The notes under the pieces: model-generated | What the model was told of the DNA's origin: nothing | The model's database searches: none | The model's input: the letters and a program-made list of their open reading frames with translations, nothing else | From: Thermoanaerobaculia bacterium | Lineage (GTDB): Bacteria > Acidobacteriota > Thermoanaerobaculia > Gp7-AA8 | DNA: 64,000 nt | Direction: 5' to 3' | Assembly (NCBI GenBank): GCA_017883205.1 | Contig: JADGNZ010000006.1 | Coordinates: forward strand, 105,860-169,859 | Shown here: one piece after another, positions 34,507 to 43,544 of the stretch | How positions within the stretch are numbered: position 1 is the stretch's first letter | Layout of the letters: the number at the start of each line of letters is the position of its first letter | Program-made: the position numbers and the translations under genes

Positions 34507-35032
34507 ACTGTTTTTCCGGGGAAAGGCGAGAGGACAGCTCGCGGACGTCATCTTCTCGATCGATATCGACTGCAGCGTCTTCGAAGGGAACCACTTTGGC
34601 GATGTCGCGATGAGCCTCGATGACGGCGCGCGCGCCGCGGTCGCCGCGCAGCGCCAGCAGCTCGGGCACGAGCGAGGGCGCAAAGATCGCGGGCGCGCCG
34701 GCGGTGCCGGCATAACCGGTGGCCACGATCGGAGCGTCGATGGCGAGAAGCGCACGAAGATGCTCGGCCGTGATGAGCGGCTGATCGCAGAGCGTGATCA
34801 GGATTCGCGCGTCATCGCCGGCCAGCCGCACTCCCGTCCGGATCGACGAAGCGATGCCCTCGGCAGCATCGGGATTGAGCTGCTCGGTGACGACGATGAC
34901 TTCGTCCGCGACCGAACGCGCCACGCGCTCGGCGCGCTGTAGGAGCGTCTCGCCATCGAGCACGATGGACTGTTTCGGTCGACCGAGGCGTGACGACGAC
35001 CCGGCAGCGAGAACGATGGCGACTACGCGCAC
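34505..35032 (-). CDS. MocA-like nucleotidyltransferase (molybdenum cofactor cytidylyltransferase family)
   Basis: A 175-aa NTP-transferase of the MobA-like/MocA group. The nucleotide-binding signature VLAAGSSSRLGRPKQ opens the protein, ITLCDQPLIT supplies the metal-binding aspartate, and GYAGTAGAPAIF the product loop. MocA converts molybdopterin cofactor to the cytosine dinucleotide form used by xanthine-dehydrogenase-family enzymes. It overlaps the upstream XdhC-like gene by 10 bases, a standard pairing. The likely client, a molybdopterin hydroxylase, is encoded 3.9 kb away on the same strand, separated by two genes on the opposite strand. Confidence 0.88.
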   Translation of the reverse strand: MRVVAIVLAAGSSSRLGRPKQSIVLDGETLLQRAERVARSVADEVIVVTEQLNPDAAEGIASSIRTGVRLAGDDARILITLCDQPLITAEHLRALLAIDAPIVATGYAGTAGAPAIFAPSLVPELLALRGDRGARAVIEAHRDIAKVVPFEDAAVDIDREDDVRELSSRLSPEKQ

Positions 35033-35895
35033 GCCGGTTTGTCCACGGTCTCGTGAATCGGCGTCTCAAGCTCGCGCAACGAGCGCGCGGAGCGGCGCTC
35101 GAAGACCGCCTGAATCTCGGCCACGATCGAGAGCGCGATCTCCTCAGGCGTCTCGGCGCCGAGGTCGAGGCCGATGGGACTATGCAGACGGGCGTCGCGC
35201 GATGCACCGATCTCCGCGAGCAGCTCATCGCCGCGCGACTTCGGACCGAGAAGGCCGATGTACGGGATCGGCGACGCCAGGAGCTGGCGCAGGATCTCGG
35301 CGTCGCGTTCGAAGTTGTGCGTCATCACGACGGCAGCATCGAAGCCGTGCGGATCGAACGGCGCTCGCGGCTTTACAACCTCCACGCGCCATCCAATCGC
35401 CCGTGTGAGTTGCACGACCGGCTCCGCGTCCGAACCCCCGAAGATGACCACCGCGCGCGGCGGACGAAGGATCTCGATCATCGATTCGCCGTTGGGCAGG
35501 ATCGTGGTCCACTCCGCCGGATCGAGCCCGCTCCAATGAAAGTCGGTGACGAGCCGCGGCGGATGCTGCGCATCGAACGGCTCGATGAGAAGGTCGAGCA
35601 TGCCGCGGCAGCCAAGGCCCAGGCCGAAAATGAGATCGTCGCTACGCGTGGAATCGTAGGTGATGAGCCGCGGCGACATGTCCGCGAGCCACATCGCCAC
35701 GCGCTCGGCAATGTCGCGCTCGAGGCACCCGCCGCTGATGGCGCCGGCGAGGGTTCCGTCCTCGCCGATGACCGCCCGCGCTCCCGCGCGGCGATACGTC
35801 GATCCCTGCGTCCGGATCACGGTAACCAGCACGCCGCGCTTGCCGGCGTCAACCACCGAGCGGCAGGCAGTGATGATTCTGTCGATCTCGTGCAT
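35023..35895 (-). CDS. XdhC/CoxI family molybdenum-enzyme maturation protein
   Basis: A 290-aa XdhC-family protein. The N-terminal XdhC_CoxI domain shows TQGSTYRRAGARAVIGEDGTLAGAISGGCLE. The C-terminal Rossmann domain begins VVIFGGSDAEPVVQLTRAIGWRVEVV and ends with IGLLGPKSRGDELLAEIG and the PIGLDLGAETPEEIALSIVAEI signature. XdhC binds the molybdenum cofactor, helps its sulfuration and inserts it into the apoenzyme. ATG 35895 fits the family start; the frame stays open further upstream but no purine-rich site is seen, so it may be a near-leaderless mRNA. It is translationally coupled to the MocA-like gene. Confidence 0.9.
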   Translation of the reverse strand: MHEIDRIITACRSVVDAGKRGVLVTVIRTQGSTYRRAGARAVIGEDGTLAGAISGGCLERDIAERVAMWLADMSPRLITYDSTRSDDLIFGLGLGCRGMLDLLIEPFDAQHPPRLVTDFHWSGLDPAEWTTILPNGESMIEILRPPRAVVIFGGSDAEPVVQLTRAIGWRVEVVKPRAPFDPHGFDAAVVMTHNFERDAEILRQLLASPIPYIGLLGPKSRGDELLAEIGASRDARLHSPIGLDLGAETPEEIALSIVAEIQAVFERRSARSLRELETPIHETVDKPACA

Positions 35896-36014
35896 GGGTG
35901 AGGAGATGATAAGTATACAGAAATGTTGTCCATGAGCCGCCCCGACGCCGTGCGTCGAACTCCGATCCATTGGTAGGAGCCGCCTTTCGCTGCAACAGTC
36001 TGATGCCCTCCCGA

Positions 36015-36043
36015 TTGAAGCCAACTCCTTTCAGGCGTATAGT
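36015..36043 (+). promoter_or_regulatory. putative sigma-70 promoter for the 36.1-38.8 kb gene pair
   Basis: TTGAAG (36015-36020), a 17-base spacer, then TATAGT (36038-36043), a good match to housekeeping -35/-10 elements with the optimal spacing, about 105 bases before the first ATG of the two-gene unit. No experimental support. Confidence 0.4.
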
Positions 36044-36147
36044 TACGGCTTACCGACCTCCGCACTTCCAGATTCCGGTCCCAACTCGATCCGACAGGAT
36101 GATCCTCGTCGCGATTTGGGGTACTGGATCTGGGACCTCGATGTCGG

Positions 36148-37032
36148 ATGCATCATTGGGTCCTCGTCATGCCCAGGAAGCCGCCTCTTCAGTCACAAAC
36201 GCCGCCGGTCGGCGCCAATAAGGCGCGGAGCAGGATCTTTCTCTATGCCATGCTCTCCCTTGGTGGCTTCGGCTTGTGTTTGCTACTTGTTGTTCTGCTT
36301 GTGACGAACGCCCGCCTGCTGGTCTCGGTCGGTCTTGACGACCGTATCTATTTCCTCATCGTCGTTACACTCGGGGTCTCAGCCAATGCTTTCCTTTTTG
36401 GTGCCCTCCGCTCTAACGCGTCCTACGATGGAAGACATGCCGGCGGAGTTCTTAAGCTTGGAGGCCCAATAGTCGGTGTCGCGCTCGTGGTGATTGCTGC
36501 GTTCCGTCTGCCGCAGCGGCCTTCGAACTTCCCGCTGACGGTTTACGTGCATGGATCAGCAGGCCAACAAGATTTGGTGCTCCGAAATCAAGGCGAAGTG
36601 CTGCTGGATTTGGGTGGCAACCGACGGAGCGCGCCGATCGGAGATAAGGGGCAGGCGTTCTTCCCTGAGATTCCGGCGAATTTTCGCGAACAGAAGGTAA
36701 ACGTCGCGCTGGATTCGTCCGACTACGAGCGACCCGACAACCGCCCTTTGGAACTCAAAGGAACAAGCCTCTACCTGGAGGCGCGGCGGAAACCCTTGCA
36801 CATAACCGGTAACGTCGTCGACGCGGAGACCAAGGCACCGGTTGTAGGTGCGACAGTTAGCGTGGCTGGCATCTCAACGAAAACCCTGGAGCAGGGGCGT
36901 TTCGATCTCCCACTGCCTTCCGACCATGTTCGGGATGACATGGTTATGAGCGTCAGCGCCGACGGATATCAGACTTGGAGCGACGGGGTGGCACCAGGCA
37001 GCGGCCCCGTCGGGGTGGCGCTACTCCGGTGA
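36148..37032 (+). CDS. membrane protein with C-terminal carboxypeptidase-regulatory-like (beta-sandwich) domain
   Basis: A 294-aa protein with three predicted membrane spans in the first half (around FLYAMLSLGGFGLCLLLVVLLV, IYFLIVVTLGVSANAFLFGAL and GGPIVGVALVVIAAF). A soluble part follows, ending in a CarboxypepD_reg-like domain (ITGNVVDAETKAPVVGATVSVAG). The ATG at 36148 is the first in frame; an in-frame ATG at 36169 is equally plausible, and neither has a strong ribosome site. The stop overlaps the GTG of the following TPR gene. I do not recognise a named family. The region is more A+T-rich than its surroundings, which suggests it was acquired with the TPR gene. Confidence 0.65.
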   Translation: MHHWVLVMPRKPPLQSQTPPVGANKARSRIFLYAMLSLGGFGLCLLLVVLLVTNARLLVSVGLDDRIYFLIVVTLGVSANAFLFGALRSNASYDGRHAGGVLKLGGPIVGVALVVIAAFRLPQRPSNFPLTVYVHGSAGQQDLVLRNQGEVLLDLGGNRRSAPIGDKGQAFFPEIPANFREQKVNVALDSSDYERPDNRPLELKGTSLYLEARRKPLHITGNVVDAETKAPVVGATVSVAGISTKTLEQGRFDLPLPSDHVRDDMVMSVSADGYQTWSDGVAPGSGPVGVALLR

Positions 37033-38780
37033 GATCTCAAATCCGGCTGAACACGACGCTCGCGGCTCTGCTGCTGGCGGTTTCCAATCCGCTCGTCGCA
37101 TCATCGTTCCAGGGAGTCATCCTCAAGGGAGTCATCGTCGAGAACGAAGCGGGAGGGCCGCCGATCGCGAATGTTCAAATCAGCGCACAAGACGGTGCTA
37201 GCGCCGTATTGTCACGATCAAACGGTACGTTCGTCTTGCTGGTCACCAAACAACCCGGAGAACCGTTGAGATTGATATTGCAGAAGCCTGGAATGGTGGT
37301 CGTCAACGAATGGGAGCGTGAATTCAATGTTCCCAAGCCCGAGAACGCCAGGCCATTGACCTTTCTTCTTTGCAGGAAGGTTGACCTTCCGGAAATGATG
37401 CACCGCTATAATCGTGTCTATGTCGCTGACCGGGCTGTACAGAAGTATCAAAAGAAACTGGAAGATTCTGAAGCGAAACGCAGAGCGGTCGAGGCGGAAA
37501 ATGAATGGCTTCGAGCCCAGCTGGCTACAGCTATAAAGGTGGCTGCAACTGACAAGGAGGAGCGGGTAAAGGCCGATGAGCTGTCGGACTCCAACTTGCA
37601 CGGGGTATCCCCCATCCGCTCATTCGATCCGGGGGTGCTAAATAGGCTCGCCGCTCTGTACCGCCGCGAGGGCCAGCCGGCGGAGGCGCTAAAAGCTTAC
37701 GACGAGGGATTGAAGGTAAGCCGCGAGCTAGCGCAAAAGGACCCATACACTTATCAGCCGTACGTGGTTGATACGTTGAACAATCGCGGTGATTTGATGA
37801 GCGAGTTGAACCAATTTGGTGAGGCGTTGGAGGGTTTCAATGAGGCGCTAAGGATAAGTCGCGATTTGGCGCAAAAGAGTTCGACCTACCTGCCGTATGT
37901 TGCTATGACACAGGATAATCGTGCCGCCCTCTTCCATAAACAGAACCAAGTAGGAGACGAACGCGCTGCGCTCGACGAAACGCTCGGATTGTTCCGCGGG
38001 TTGGCGCAATCGAACCCCATTTATTGGCTCCATGTAGCTGAGACGCTTAATAGAATGGGCATTAATAACCTGGACGCGAAACGGAGAAAGGAAAAGCGAG
38101 AATCGTTCAACGATGCTCTTTTAATCTATCAGAGGCTCGAAAGAGAAAGCCCAGGACAGTATGGACAGGAAATTGAAGCGACCAGAGGACTTTTGGAGGA
38201 GGTTTTCAACGAAACGCTTGAGTCATACCGCGAGCTGGTGAAACTGGATCCAGGTTATCGTCCAAACATAGCGGACACGCTGAACGATCTCGGTAGCCTA
38301 GAACTCGACCGGAACGAGACAGGAAAGGCTCGAAAAAATTTCAGTGAGGCGTTTGGCATCTATGTAGCGCTCGCGAAAAAGAGTCTTGGTCAGTACGGGC
38401 AAAGGGCGCTTAGCATCGAGGGAACCCTGGCGAGGTTGAATCCGGGCCCGTACCAACAAGAGTTTGAATCGAACGGAGGAGTGCTGGAGGCGGCCTTTAA
38501 TGACTCGTTGAATTCGTATCGCAAGCAAGGCCAAAACGATCCCAGATACCGGTCGAATGTAGCTGAGACTCTGGTTAGTCTGGGTATTCTGGCCCGCGAT
38601 CAGAACCGAATGACGGCTGCGCGAGATGATTTCGGCGAAGCTCTCGCGATTTTTGAAGCGCTAGCCCTTGCAGAGAAACAGCATCCCGGACCGGCCGAGT
38701 GGTATAGCCATCAATATGATGGAAAGGTTAAGTCGACCAGAAGATTTCTGGACGACCTAACGGAGATCCGAAAGCCTTGA
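37029..38780 (+). CDS. exported TPR-repeat protein with N-terminal beta-sandwich domain
   Basis: A 583-aa protein. GTG 37029 is chosen because it overlaps the previous stop (GTGA) and opens a signal peptide (NTTLAALLLAVSNPLVASS). Residues ~22-110 again look like a carboxypeptidase-regulatory-like fold (LKGVIVENEAGGPPIANVQISAQDG). A coiled-coil stretch (KKLEDSEAKRRAVEAENEWLRAQL) follows, then at least five degenerate TPR-like repeats of the form EALKAYDEGLKVSRELAQKDP and FNEALRISRDLAQKS. Codon usage is visibly A+T-richer than neighbours (27 G/C of 60 at 38041-38100 by hand count). The function is unknown; a periplasmic scaffold working with the preceding membrane protein is inferred. Confidence 0.7.
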   Translation: MRSQIRLNTTLAALLLAVSNPLVASSFQGVILKGVIVENEAGGPPIANVQISAQDGASAVLSRSNGTFVLLVTKQPGEPLRLILQKPGMVVVNEWEREFNVPKPENARPLTFLLCRKVDLPEMMHRYNRVYVADRAVQKYQKKLEDSEAKRRAVEAENEWLRAQLATAIKVAATDKEERVKADELSDSNLHGVSPIRSFDPGVLNRLAALYRREGQPAEALKAYDEGLKVSRELAQKDPYTYQPYVVDTLNNRGDLMSELNQFGEALEGFNEALRISRDLAQKSSTYLPYVAMTQDNRAALFHKQNQVGDERAALDETLGLFRGLAQSNPIYWLHVAETLNRMGINNLDAKRRKEKRESFNDALLIYQRLERESPGQYGQEIEATRGLLEEVFNETLESYRELVKLDPGYRPNIADTLNDLGSLELDRNETGKARKNFSEAFGIYVALAKKSLGQYGQRALSIEGTLARLNPGPYQQEFESNGGVLEAAFNDSLNSYRKQGQNDPRYRSNVAETLVSLGILARDQNRMTAARDDFGEALAIFEALALAEKQHPGPAEWYSHQYDGKVKSTRRFLDDLTEIRKP

Positions 38781-38900
38781 ATGCGTTCCGACTCAAGGAA
38801 TCCGCCATCGAGATATAGCGCTTACGAATCTTCAGGTACCGGGCAAGCCCGTTTGGCGCTCGATCTCATGAATCCCTTCGCAGAATCTTGATTGTTGCGC

Positions 38901-41531
38901 CTATAGCACCGTAACGAACTTCTTGAATGGTATCTCGCGGATGCGCGGTCCGCCCGCGGCGAAGATCGCATTGGCTACGGCGGGAGCAACCGCGGGAGTC
39001 GGCGGCTCGCCCACGCCAGTCGGCGGGACGTTGCCCTCATATTCCTTCACCACGTCCGCCGGAGGGTCCTGAATGTACGTGTGAATCTTCGGCGTCTGGT
39101 GGATGCGCAGGATCGGGTAATCGTCGAAATTGTTTTGCACAACAGCGCCAGTTTTCACGGTGATCTCGCCGAGGAGGGCGTAGCTCAGGCCATAGACGAT
39201 GCCTCCCTCCATTTGCGCCATGACGCGGTCGCGGTTGACCGCGAGGCCGCAGTCGATCACACCGAAGATGTCGTTGATCGTGACCTCGTTCCGGTCGTTG
39301 AGCGAAACGTCGGCCACAATACCCACATAGCTCAGAAAGCTGCGATGGACGGCGATGCCGAGGCCGCGGCCCTTCATGTTTTTGTACTGCTTGACCTTTT
39401 CGTCCCAGCCGGAGACCTTCGCCACCGCTTCCGCTACCCCGCGCAGCCGCCTGGTGTCGGGCGGGAAGCCGGGGAGGACCTGCGTTATTTTTCCGCCCGA
39501 GAACGGTACCTTGATGATCTCGACGGGAAGCTCGTTGTTGCGGTAGAGCGCAACTTCCTCAGCCGACAGCGGGAGGATGCGACCCGCACCGATCAGCTCG
39601 AGCAAATAGTCCTTCGAATCGCGTCTGGCGGCGTGTGCCATCTCGTCGGCGAAGGAGCAGATGCCGAAGGCATGGTAGATGTTGGCCACCGAGCGCATCC
39701 AGCCGACCCGGATGTGGTTGCGAGCCTGGCAGTTCTCGATGCGGATGTTCGGGATGTCGAAGGGCATGTCCTCGAGCCCCTGGGCACGCTCGATTCCCGA
39801 GGCGTACGGATACTCACCACCGCCGAACGTTTCAGCCCGGACCACCGCAGCGCCTGCGACCTGGGCAGCGCTCAAGCCGGGAGTATCGAAATTCGGGAAG
39901 AGCGTGCCGAAGAAGGACGTGAGGGCGCTGCGCTGGAGAAGGGCCGTCGGACGTCCGTCCGCCCCCAACGCCGCCTCATAATGTTGGCTGCTGGCCGCGT
40001 TGTAGTAGCTGAATTTGATGTCGTCCTCCCGCGTCCACTGCACGCGGATTGGCACGCCGGGAATCTGCTTGGCTAGCAGGGCCGCCTCGACGATGTAGTC
40101 GGGTTTGGACTTGCGTCCGAATCCGCCTCCCAGCAGCGTCATATGCAGCGTGGCGGCCGCCCGCATCTTTTCCTGGCATGCCTCGTCGTTGGGCGGGCAC
40201 GGAGGGAGGCCGAGCGCAACTTGTCCGGCCAACTGTTGCGCGCCGTCTGGATTCTGCGTCGGAGCCCACACTTCCATCCGGCCGCCCTTGAAGAGGGCGA
40301 TCGCGGCCGGAGGCTCCATCGGCGCCTGGGCCAGGTGCGGGACGTAGTAGGTGGCTTTTACGGGCGTGCCGAGCGCAGCGTCGACGTTGCCTTTGTTGCG
40401 CACCCTCTTCGTTTTGTCTGATGTCGCGGTTGCCGCCTCGAGCTCCTTGCGAAACTCCGTCGAGTCGTAGTCTTTGTGGGGACCTTTGTTCCATTGGATG
40501 GTCGGCTTGAGAGCCCTCCGGCCCTGCCACGCCGCCCACGTATTCGTCGCCACCACCGCGACTCCCGCGTGCGGTATGAAGCCCTGGCCCACGCCGCCGG
40601 CAGGGTACCCGGACGGGAGGACAGGCAGGACGAAGCGGACCCCTGGCACGGCGAGAGCCGGCGTTGCGTCGTAGGAGAGGAGGATTCCGTTTGCGACGGG
40701 GCAACGCTCGATCATAGCGGTCAGCATGCCGGGAACGTCGACGTCGGCGCCGTAAACCGCCTTTCCCTGCACCATGTCGGACGCGTCGACGAACGGCATC
40801 TTTTCCTTGCCGTTGCCGATGTAACGGAACTCCTCCGGCTTCTTGAGCGCGGCGTTGATCTCTTCGTACGTCGGTGTCTCTTTCCCGGCACCCAGCAGCA
40901 GCCAGCGGTAGTCGATGGAACGGCCGCCGATGGAACGGCTGCCGGGGCCATACACCCGGTGTTTCTCCGCGCGACACTCTTTCGGATCGACTCCCCATTT
41001 CTTCGCCGCCGCGCGAATCATCGCCAGCCGGATGCCGGCGCCGTAGAGCCGCATCACCGTGTAGTAGGCCGTCATGCTGCGCGAGCTGTCGGCGAACTGC
41101 GATCCCTCGGGGGGGACCATGTACTGCACCTTCGGTTTCTGGGTACCGGGAATCTTTTCGTAGGGATGTGGGAGCGGGTAGTTGGTCGGCACCTCGGACG
41201 GGAATATGACCGCATACTTGACAGCGTCGGCGTCGGCCTGTTTCACCGTCACCCGTTTCCAGTCGGCTTCCATCTCGTCGGCCAGTACCGCGGCGAGGCT
41301 GGAGCGAATGCCCTGGCCCATCTCGGGGCGATGGGCGATGATGACGACGTCGCCGTTCACCTTGAGGGCGACGACCGGGACTCCCGATACCGGGAACCCG
41401 TTGATCAAATTGCTGATGAGGCCCTGCGCCTGGAGCGCCGGGGTGAGGTACGAGCCAAACACCACCGCTCCGGCGCCCACGCCGGCGGTCTGAAGGAAAG
41501 CCCTGCGCGAGACTTTGAACTTCTTGCTCAT
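38901..41531 (-). CDS. molybdopterin-binding subunit of an IorB/aldehyde-oxidase-type hydroxylase, Tat-exported
   Basis: An 876-aa large subunit of the xanthine dehydrogenase family in its two-subunit (isoquinoline 1-oxidoreductase-like) form. A twin-arginine signal, [22 protein letters not shown], starts at residue 8. Cofactor-binding segments include [38 protein letters not shown] and the C-terminal [17 protein letters not shown], with the expected catalytic glutamate in GVGE. It should hydroxylate an aromatic heterocycle or aldehyde with water-derived oxygen in the periplasm, passing electrons to the 2Fe-2S subunit. It overlaps that gene by four bases. No FAD subunit is encoded; the cytochrome gene upstream in the operon is the likely acceptor. 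Confidence 0.88.
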   Translation of the reverse strand: MSKKFKVSRRAFLQTAGVGAGAVVFGSYLTPALQAQGLISNLINGFPVSGVPVVALKVNGDVVIIAHRPEMGQGIRSSLAAVLADEMEADWKRVTVKQADADAVKYAVIFPSEVPTNYPLPHPYEKIPGTQKPKVQYMVPPEGSQFADSSRSMTAYYTVMRLYGAGIRLAMIRAAAKKWGVDPKECRAEKHRVYGPGSRSIGGRSIDYRWLLLGAGKETPTYEEINAALKKPEEFRYIGNGKEKMPFVDASDMVQGKAVYGADVDVPGMLTAMIERCPVANGILLSYDATPALAVPGVRFVLPVLPSGYPAGGVGQGFIPHAGVAVVATNTWAAWQGRRALKPTIQWNKGPHKDYDSTEFRKELEAATATSDKTKRVRNKGNVDAALGTPVKATYYVPHLAQAPMEPPAAIALFKGGRMEVWAPTQNPDGAQQLAGQVALGLPPCPPNDEACQEKMRAAATLHMTLLGGGFGRKSKPDYIVEAALLAKQIPGVPIRVQWTREDDIKFSYYNAASSQHYEAALGADGRPTALLQRSALTSFFGTLFPNFDTPGLSAAQVAGAAVVRAETFGGGEYPYASGIERAQGLEDMPFDIPNIRIENCQARNHIRVGWMRSVANIYHAFGICSFADEMAHAARRDSKDYLLELIGAGRILPLSAEEVALYRNNELPVEIIKVPFSGGKITQVLPGFPPDTRRLRGVAEAVAKVSGWDEKVKQYKNMKGRGLGIAVHRSFLSYVGIVADVSLNDRNEVTINDIFGVIDCGLAVNRDRVMAQMEGGIVYGLSYALLGEITVKTGAVVQNNFDDYPILRIHQTPKIHTYIQDPPADVVKEYEGNVPPTGVGEPPTPAVAPAVANAIFAAGGPRIREIPFKKFVTVL

Positions 41532-41998
41532 GATGTGGCGTCCCCTGCTGCCTTGTGGATCGCAGCCCGGATTCGTGGATAAGTGCCGCAGCGGCAGATG
41601 TTGCCGCGCATCGCCGCGTCAATCTCCTCGTCATTGGGGTGCGGATTCGCCCTGAGGAGCGCCGCGGCGGTCATGATCTGGCCCGGCTGGCAGAAGCCGC
41701 ACTGTGGCACGCCGAGGTCGACCCATGCCTTTTGACATGGGTGCAGCTCGCCGCCGTCGTACGACAGCCCCTCGATCGTGGTGATCTTGGAGAGACAGGC
41801 CACGCCGACATCGACGGAGCAGGAGCGCGCCGCTACCCCGTCGAGATGAACGGTACAGGCGCCGCATTGCGAGACACCGCAACCGAGCTTGGTGCCCTTG
41901 AGTCCCAGAATGTCGCGCAGGGCCCAAAGCAGAGGCATGTTGCCGTCGATGTCGACCGCGTACCCCTTGCCGTTGACGTTGAGCTGAAACACAGGCAT
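41528..41998 (-). CDS. 2Fe-2S subunit of molybdenum hydroxylase (IorA-like)
   Basis: A 156-aa protein with two 2Fe-2S clusters. The N-terminal plant-ferredoxin-type cluster is in [16 protein letters not shown] plus a following SC; the C-terminal four-helix cluster is in [10 protein letters not shown] and [11 protein letters not shown]. The length is typical of small subunits of xanthine-dehydrogenase-family enzymes. There is no signal peptide of its own; it is presumably carried through the Tat pathway by the molybdopterin subunit. GAGGAGG precedes the ATG. It is the third gene of the operon pentahaem cytochrome, barrel, 2Fe-2S, molybdopterin subunit. Confidence 0.95.
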   Translation of the reverse strand: MPVFQLNVNGKGYAVDIDGNMPLLWALRDILGLKGTKLGCGVSQCGACTVHLDGVAARSCSVDVGVACLSKITTIEGLSYDGGELHPCQKAWVDLGVPQCGFCQPGQIMTAAALLRANPHPNDEEIDAAMRGNICRCGTYPRIRAAIHKAAGDATS

Positions 41999-42009
41999 CG
42001 GAAACCTCC

Positions 42010-43533
42010 TCAGAATTTGAGACGGAGCTCTGCTCGTACGCCGTAAATGTCCTTCTGTCCCTGCAGCCAGCCCTTCATGGCGTCGAAGCGGATGATCAAG
42101 TCGGGGCTGATCGGCTGTTGATAGCGGACGCCGATTCCGTACTGCGAGCCCAGCGTGTTGCCGCTCATACGCTGGACCACCGACCCTTCGACGACGATCT
42201 GGTGAGCGAGATCGAAGAGGTATTCCAATCCTCCCGCGCCGCCATACGACTTGCGGGCGGTGGCGTCGAGCGTCGGGTAGGCCGTCATGCCGTCGGACTC
42301 GAAGGTGATTCCGGTGTTGCGCAGCACCCCGCCGGCATCGCCGCCGCGTGCCAGCGACTGCGGCGAGCGGAAGCCGGCAAAGAGATTGAGGTAGGGGACG
42401 AAATTCGACTGATTGGCTTCGGCCAGCTTCAGATACTTCGGCGTGAGCGAGTTCTCCAACAGCAGCAGCACTCCGTCGGCCGTTTTCGCCTGCCCCGGGA
42501 TCCCCTTCTGCCCGAAGTTGTCGATCACGCGGATGCTGTTGGAGAGCCGGCCCTTGTACCGCCTCGTGAACGCGGCGGTCACGTTGTTGTAGCTCAGATC
42601 GCCGTTGTCAGCCTTGAGGTAGCCATAGCCGAACTCGATGTATCCCTTCAGCGCATCGGCGAATCCGGAAACGCCGTAAACGCCGTTCTTCGAGCCGGCG
42701 GCGGCGGCGGTGGTCACCTGGGCGTCGGCGGCGAAGAATGTGATGTCGTAATTGCTGACGTCGAGTGACGGGATGTTCTTGGCGGTGAAGCTCATGGCCG
42801 CGCCGTCGAAGGCATCCTCGATCCATACGCCGTTCTGCGCGACGAAGGGCATCCTCCCGATGGCGATCGGCAGATCGAAGCTGGCCGCTTTGTTCTGCAA
42901 GCCGCCGGTAATCTGTCCGAGGTCACCTTCGAAGAAGAGCGTGTCGAGGTCGAAGTCGAAATTGTGGATGAACTTGTCCTTGTCCGTGCCGCTGAAGACG
43001 TAGCGCGTAAACGAGTTGTTCTTGTCGAGTGGCCGCGCAAAGGCGTGGATGCGCTCGGTCGGGGTGAGCGCGAGGTCCATGTCCAGATTGAGCCGGGCGG
43101 CGACGACGTCCTGCTTTCCCTTGCCGTTCCCATTGTCGTAGGAATCGGCGGCGATCCGAAGATCGCCATACGACATGAAGCCGAAATGGACCGGATCCTT
43201 CGGGCCGAAGAGCCAGGTGGGACGCGGCGTGTAGGCTCCGCGGTCGTACAGGCGAATGCCCAGCTCCACGGGGGGAACGCCCGTGGGGTTCGGGTTCATG
43301 TGCTTCGCGCCGTAGATGTCGAGCTGGGCCTGGGGGTCGTAGGGCTCCGGATAGACAGGGTCGGGTATGAAGGAGCCATCGGCGGGCGGACCGGGAAGGA
43401 GCTTCGCCGCAGCCGACATGTCGTGATCTTTTTTGTCGTCAGTAGCGGACTGGGCGAAGGCGCATGGGACGCCTGCCGCCAGAAGGAAAAATCCGACGAG
43501 GAACGGGGTCGCATTCGACGCTTTTCGATTCAT
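42010..43533 (-). CDS. outer-membrane beta-barrel (porin-like) protein
   Basis: A 507-aa protein with a signal peptide ([19 protein letters not shown]) and a long sequence of alternating beta strands typical of outer-membrane barrels (for example [28 protein letters not shown] and [16 protein letters not shown]), ending in a C-terminal strand with a terminal phenylalanine ([11 protein letters not shown]), the classical outer-membrane insertion signal. GAGAGG lies upstream of ATG 43533. It lies 11 bases after the pentahaem cytochrome and 11 before the 2Fe-2S gene, so it belongs to the same operon. It may be a substrate-uptake porin for the periplasmic hydroxylase or, less likely, a sheath for electron transfer across the outer membrane. 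Confidence 0.8.
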   Translation of the reverse strand: MNRKASNATPFLVGFFLLAAGVPCAFAQSATDDKKDHDMSAAAKLLPGPPADGSFIPDPVYPEPYDPQAQLDIYGAKHMNPNPTGVPPVELGIRLYDRGAYTPRPTWLFGPKDPVHFGFMSYGDLRIAADSYDNGNGKGKQDVVAARLNLDMDLALTPTERIHAFARPLDKNNSFTRYVFSGTDKDKFIHNFDFDLDTLFFEGDLGQITGGLQNKAASFDLPIAIGRMPFVAQNGVWIEDAFDGAAMSFTAKNIPSLDVSNYDITFFAADAQVTTAAAAGSKNGVYGVSGFADALKGYIEFGYGYLKADNGDLSYNNVTAAFTRRYKGRLSNSIRVIDNFGQKGIPGQAKTADGVLLLLENSLTPKYLKLAEANQSNFVPYLNLFAGFRSPQSLARGGDAGGVLRNTGITFESDGMTAYPTLDATARKSYGGAGGLEYLFDLAHQIVVEGSVVQRMSGNTLGSQYGIGVRYQQPISPDLIIRFDAMKGWLQGQKDIYGVRAELRLKF

Positions 43534-43544
43534 CTTCGCCTCTC

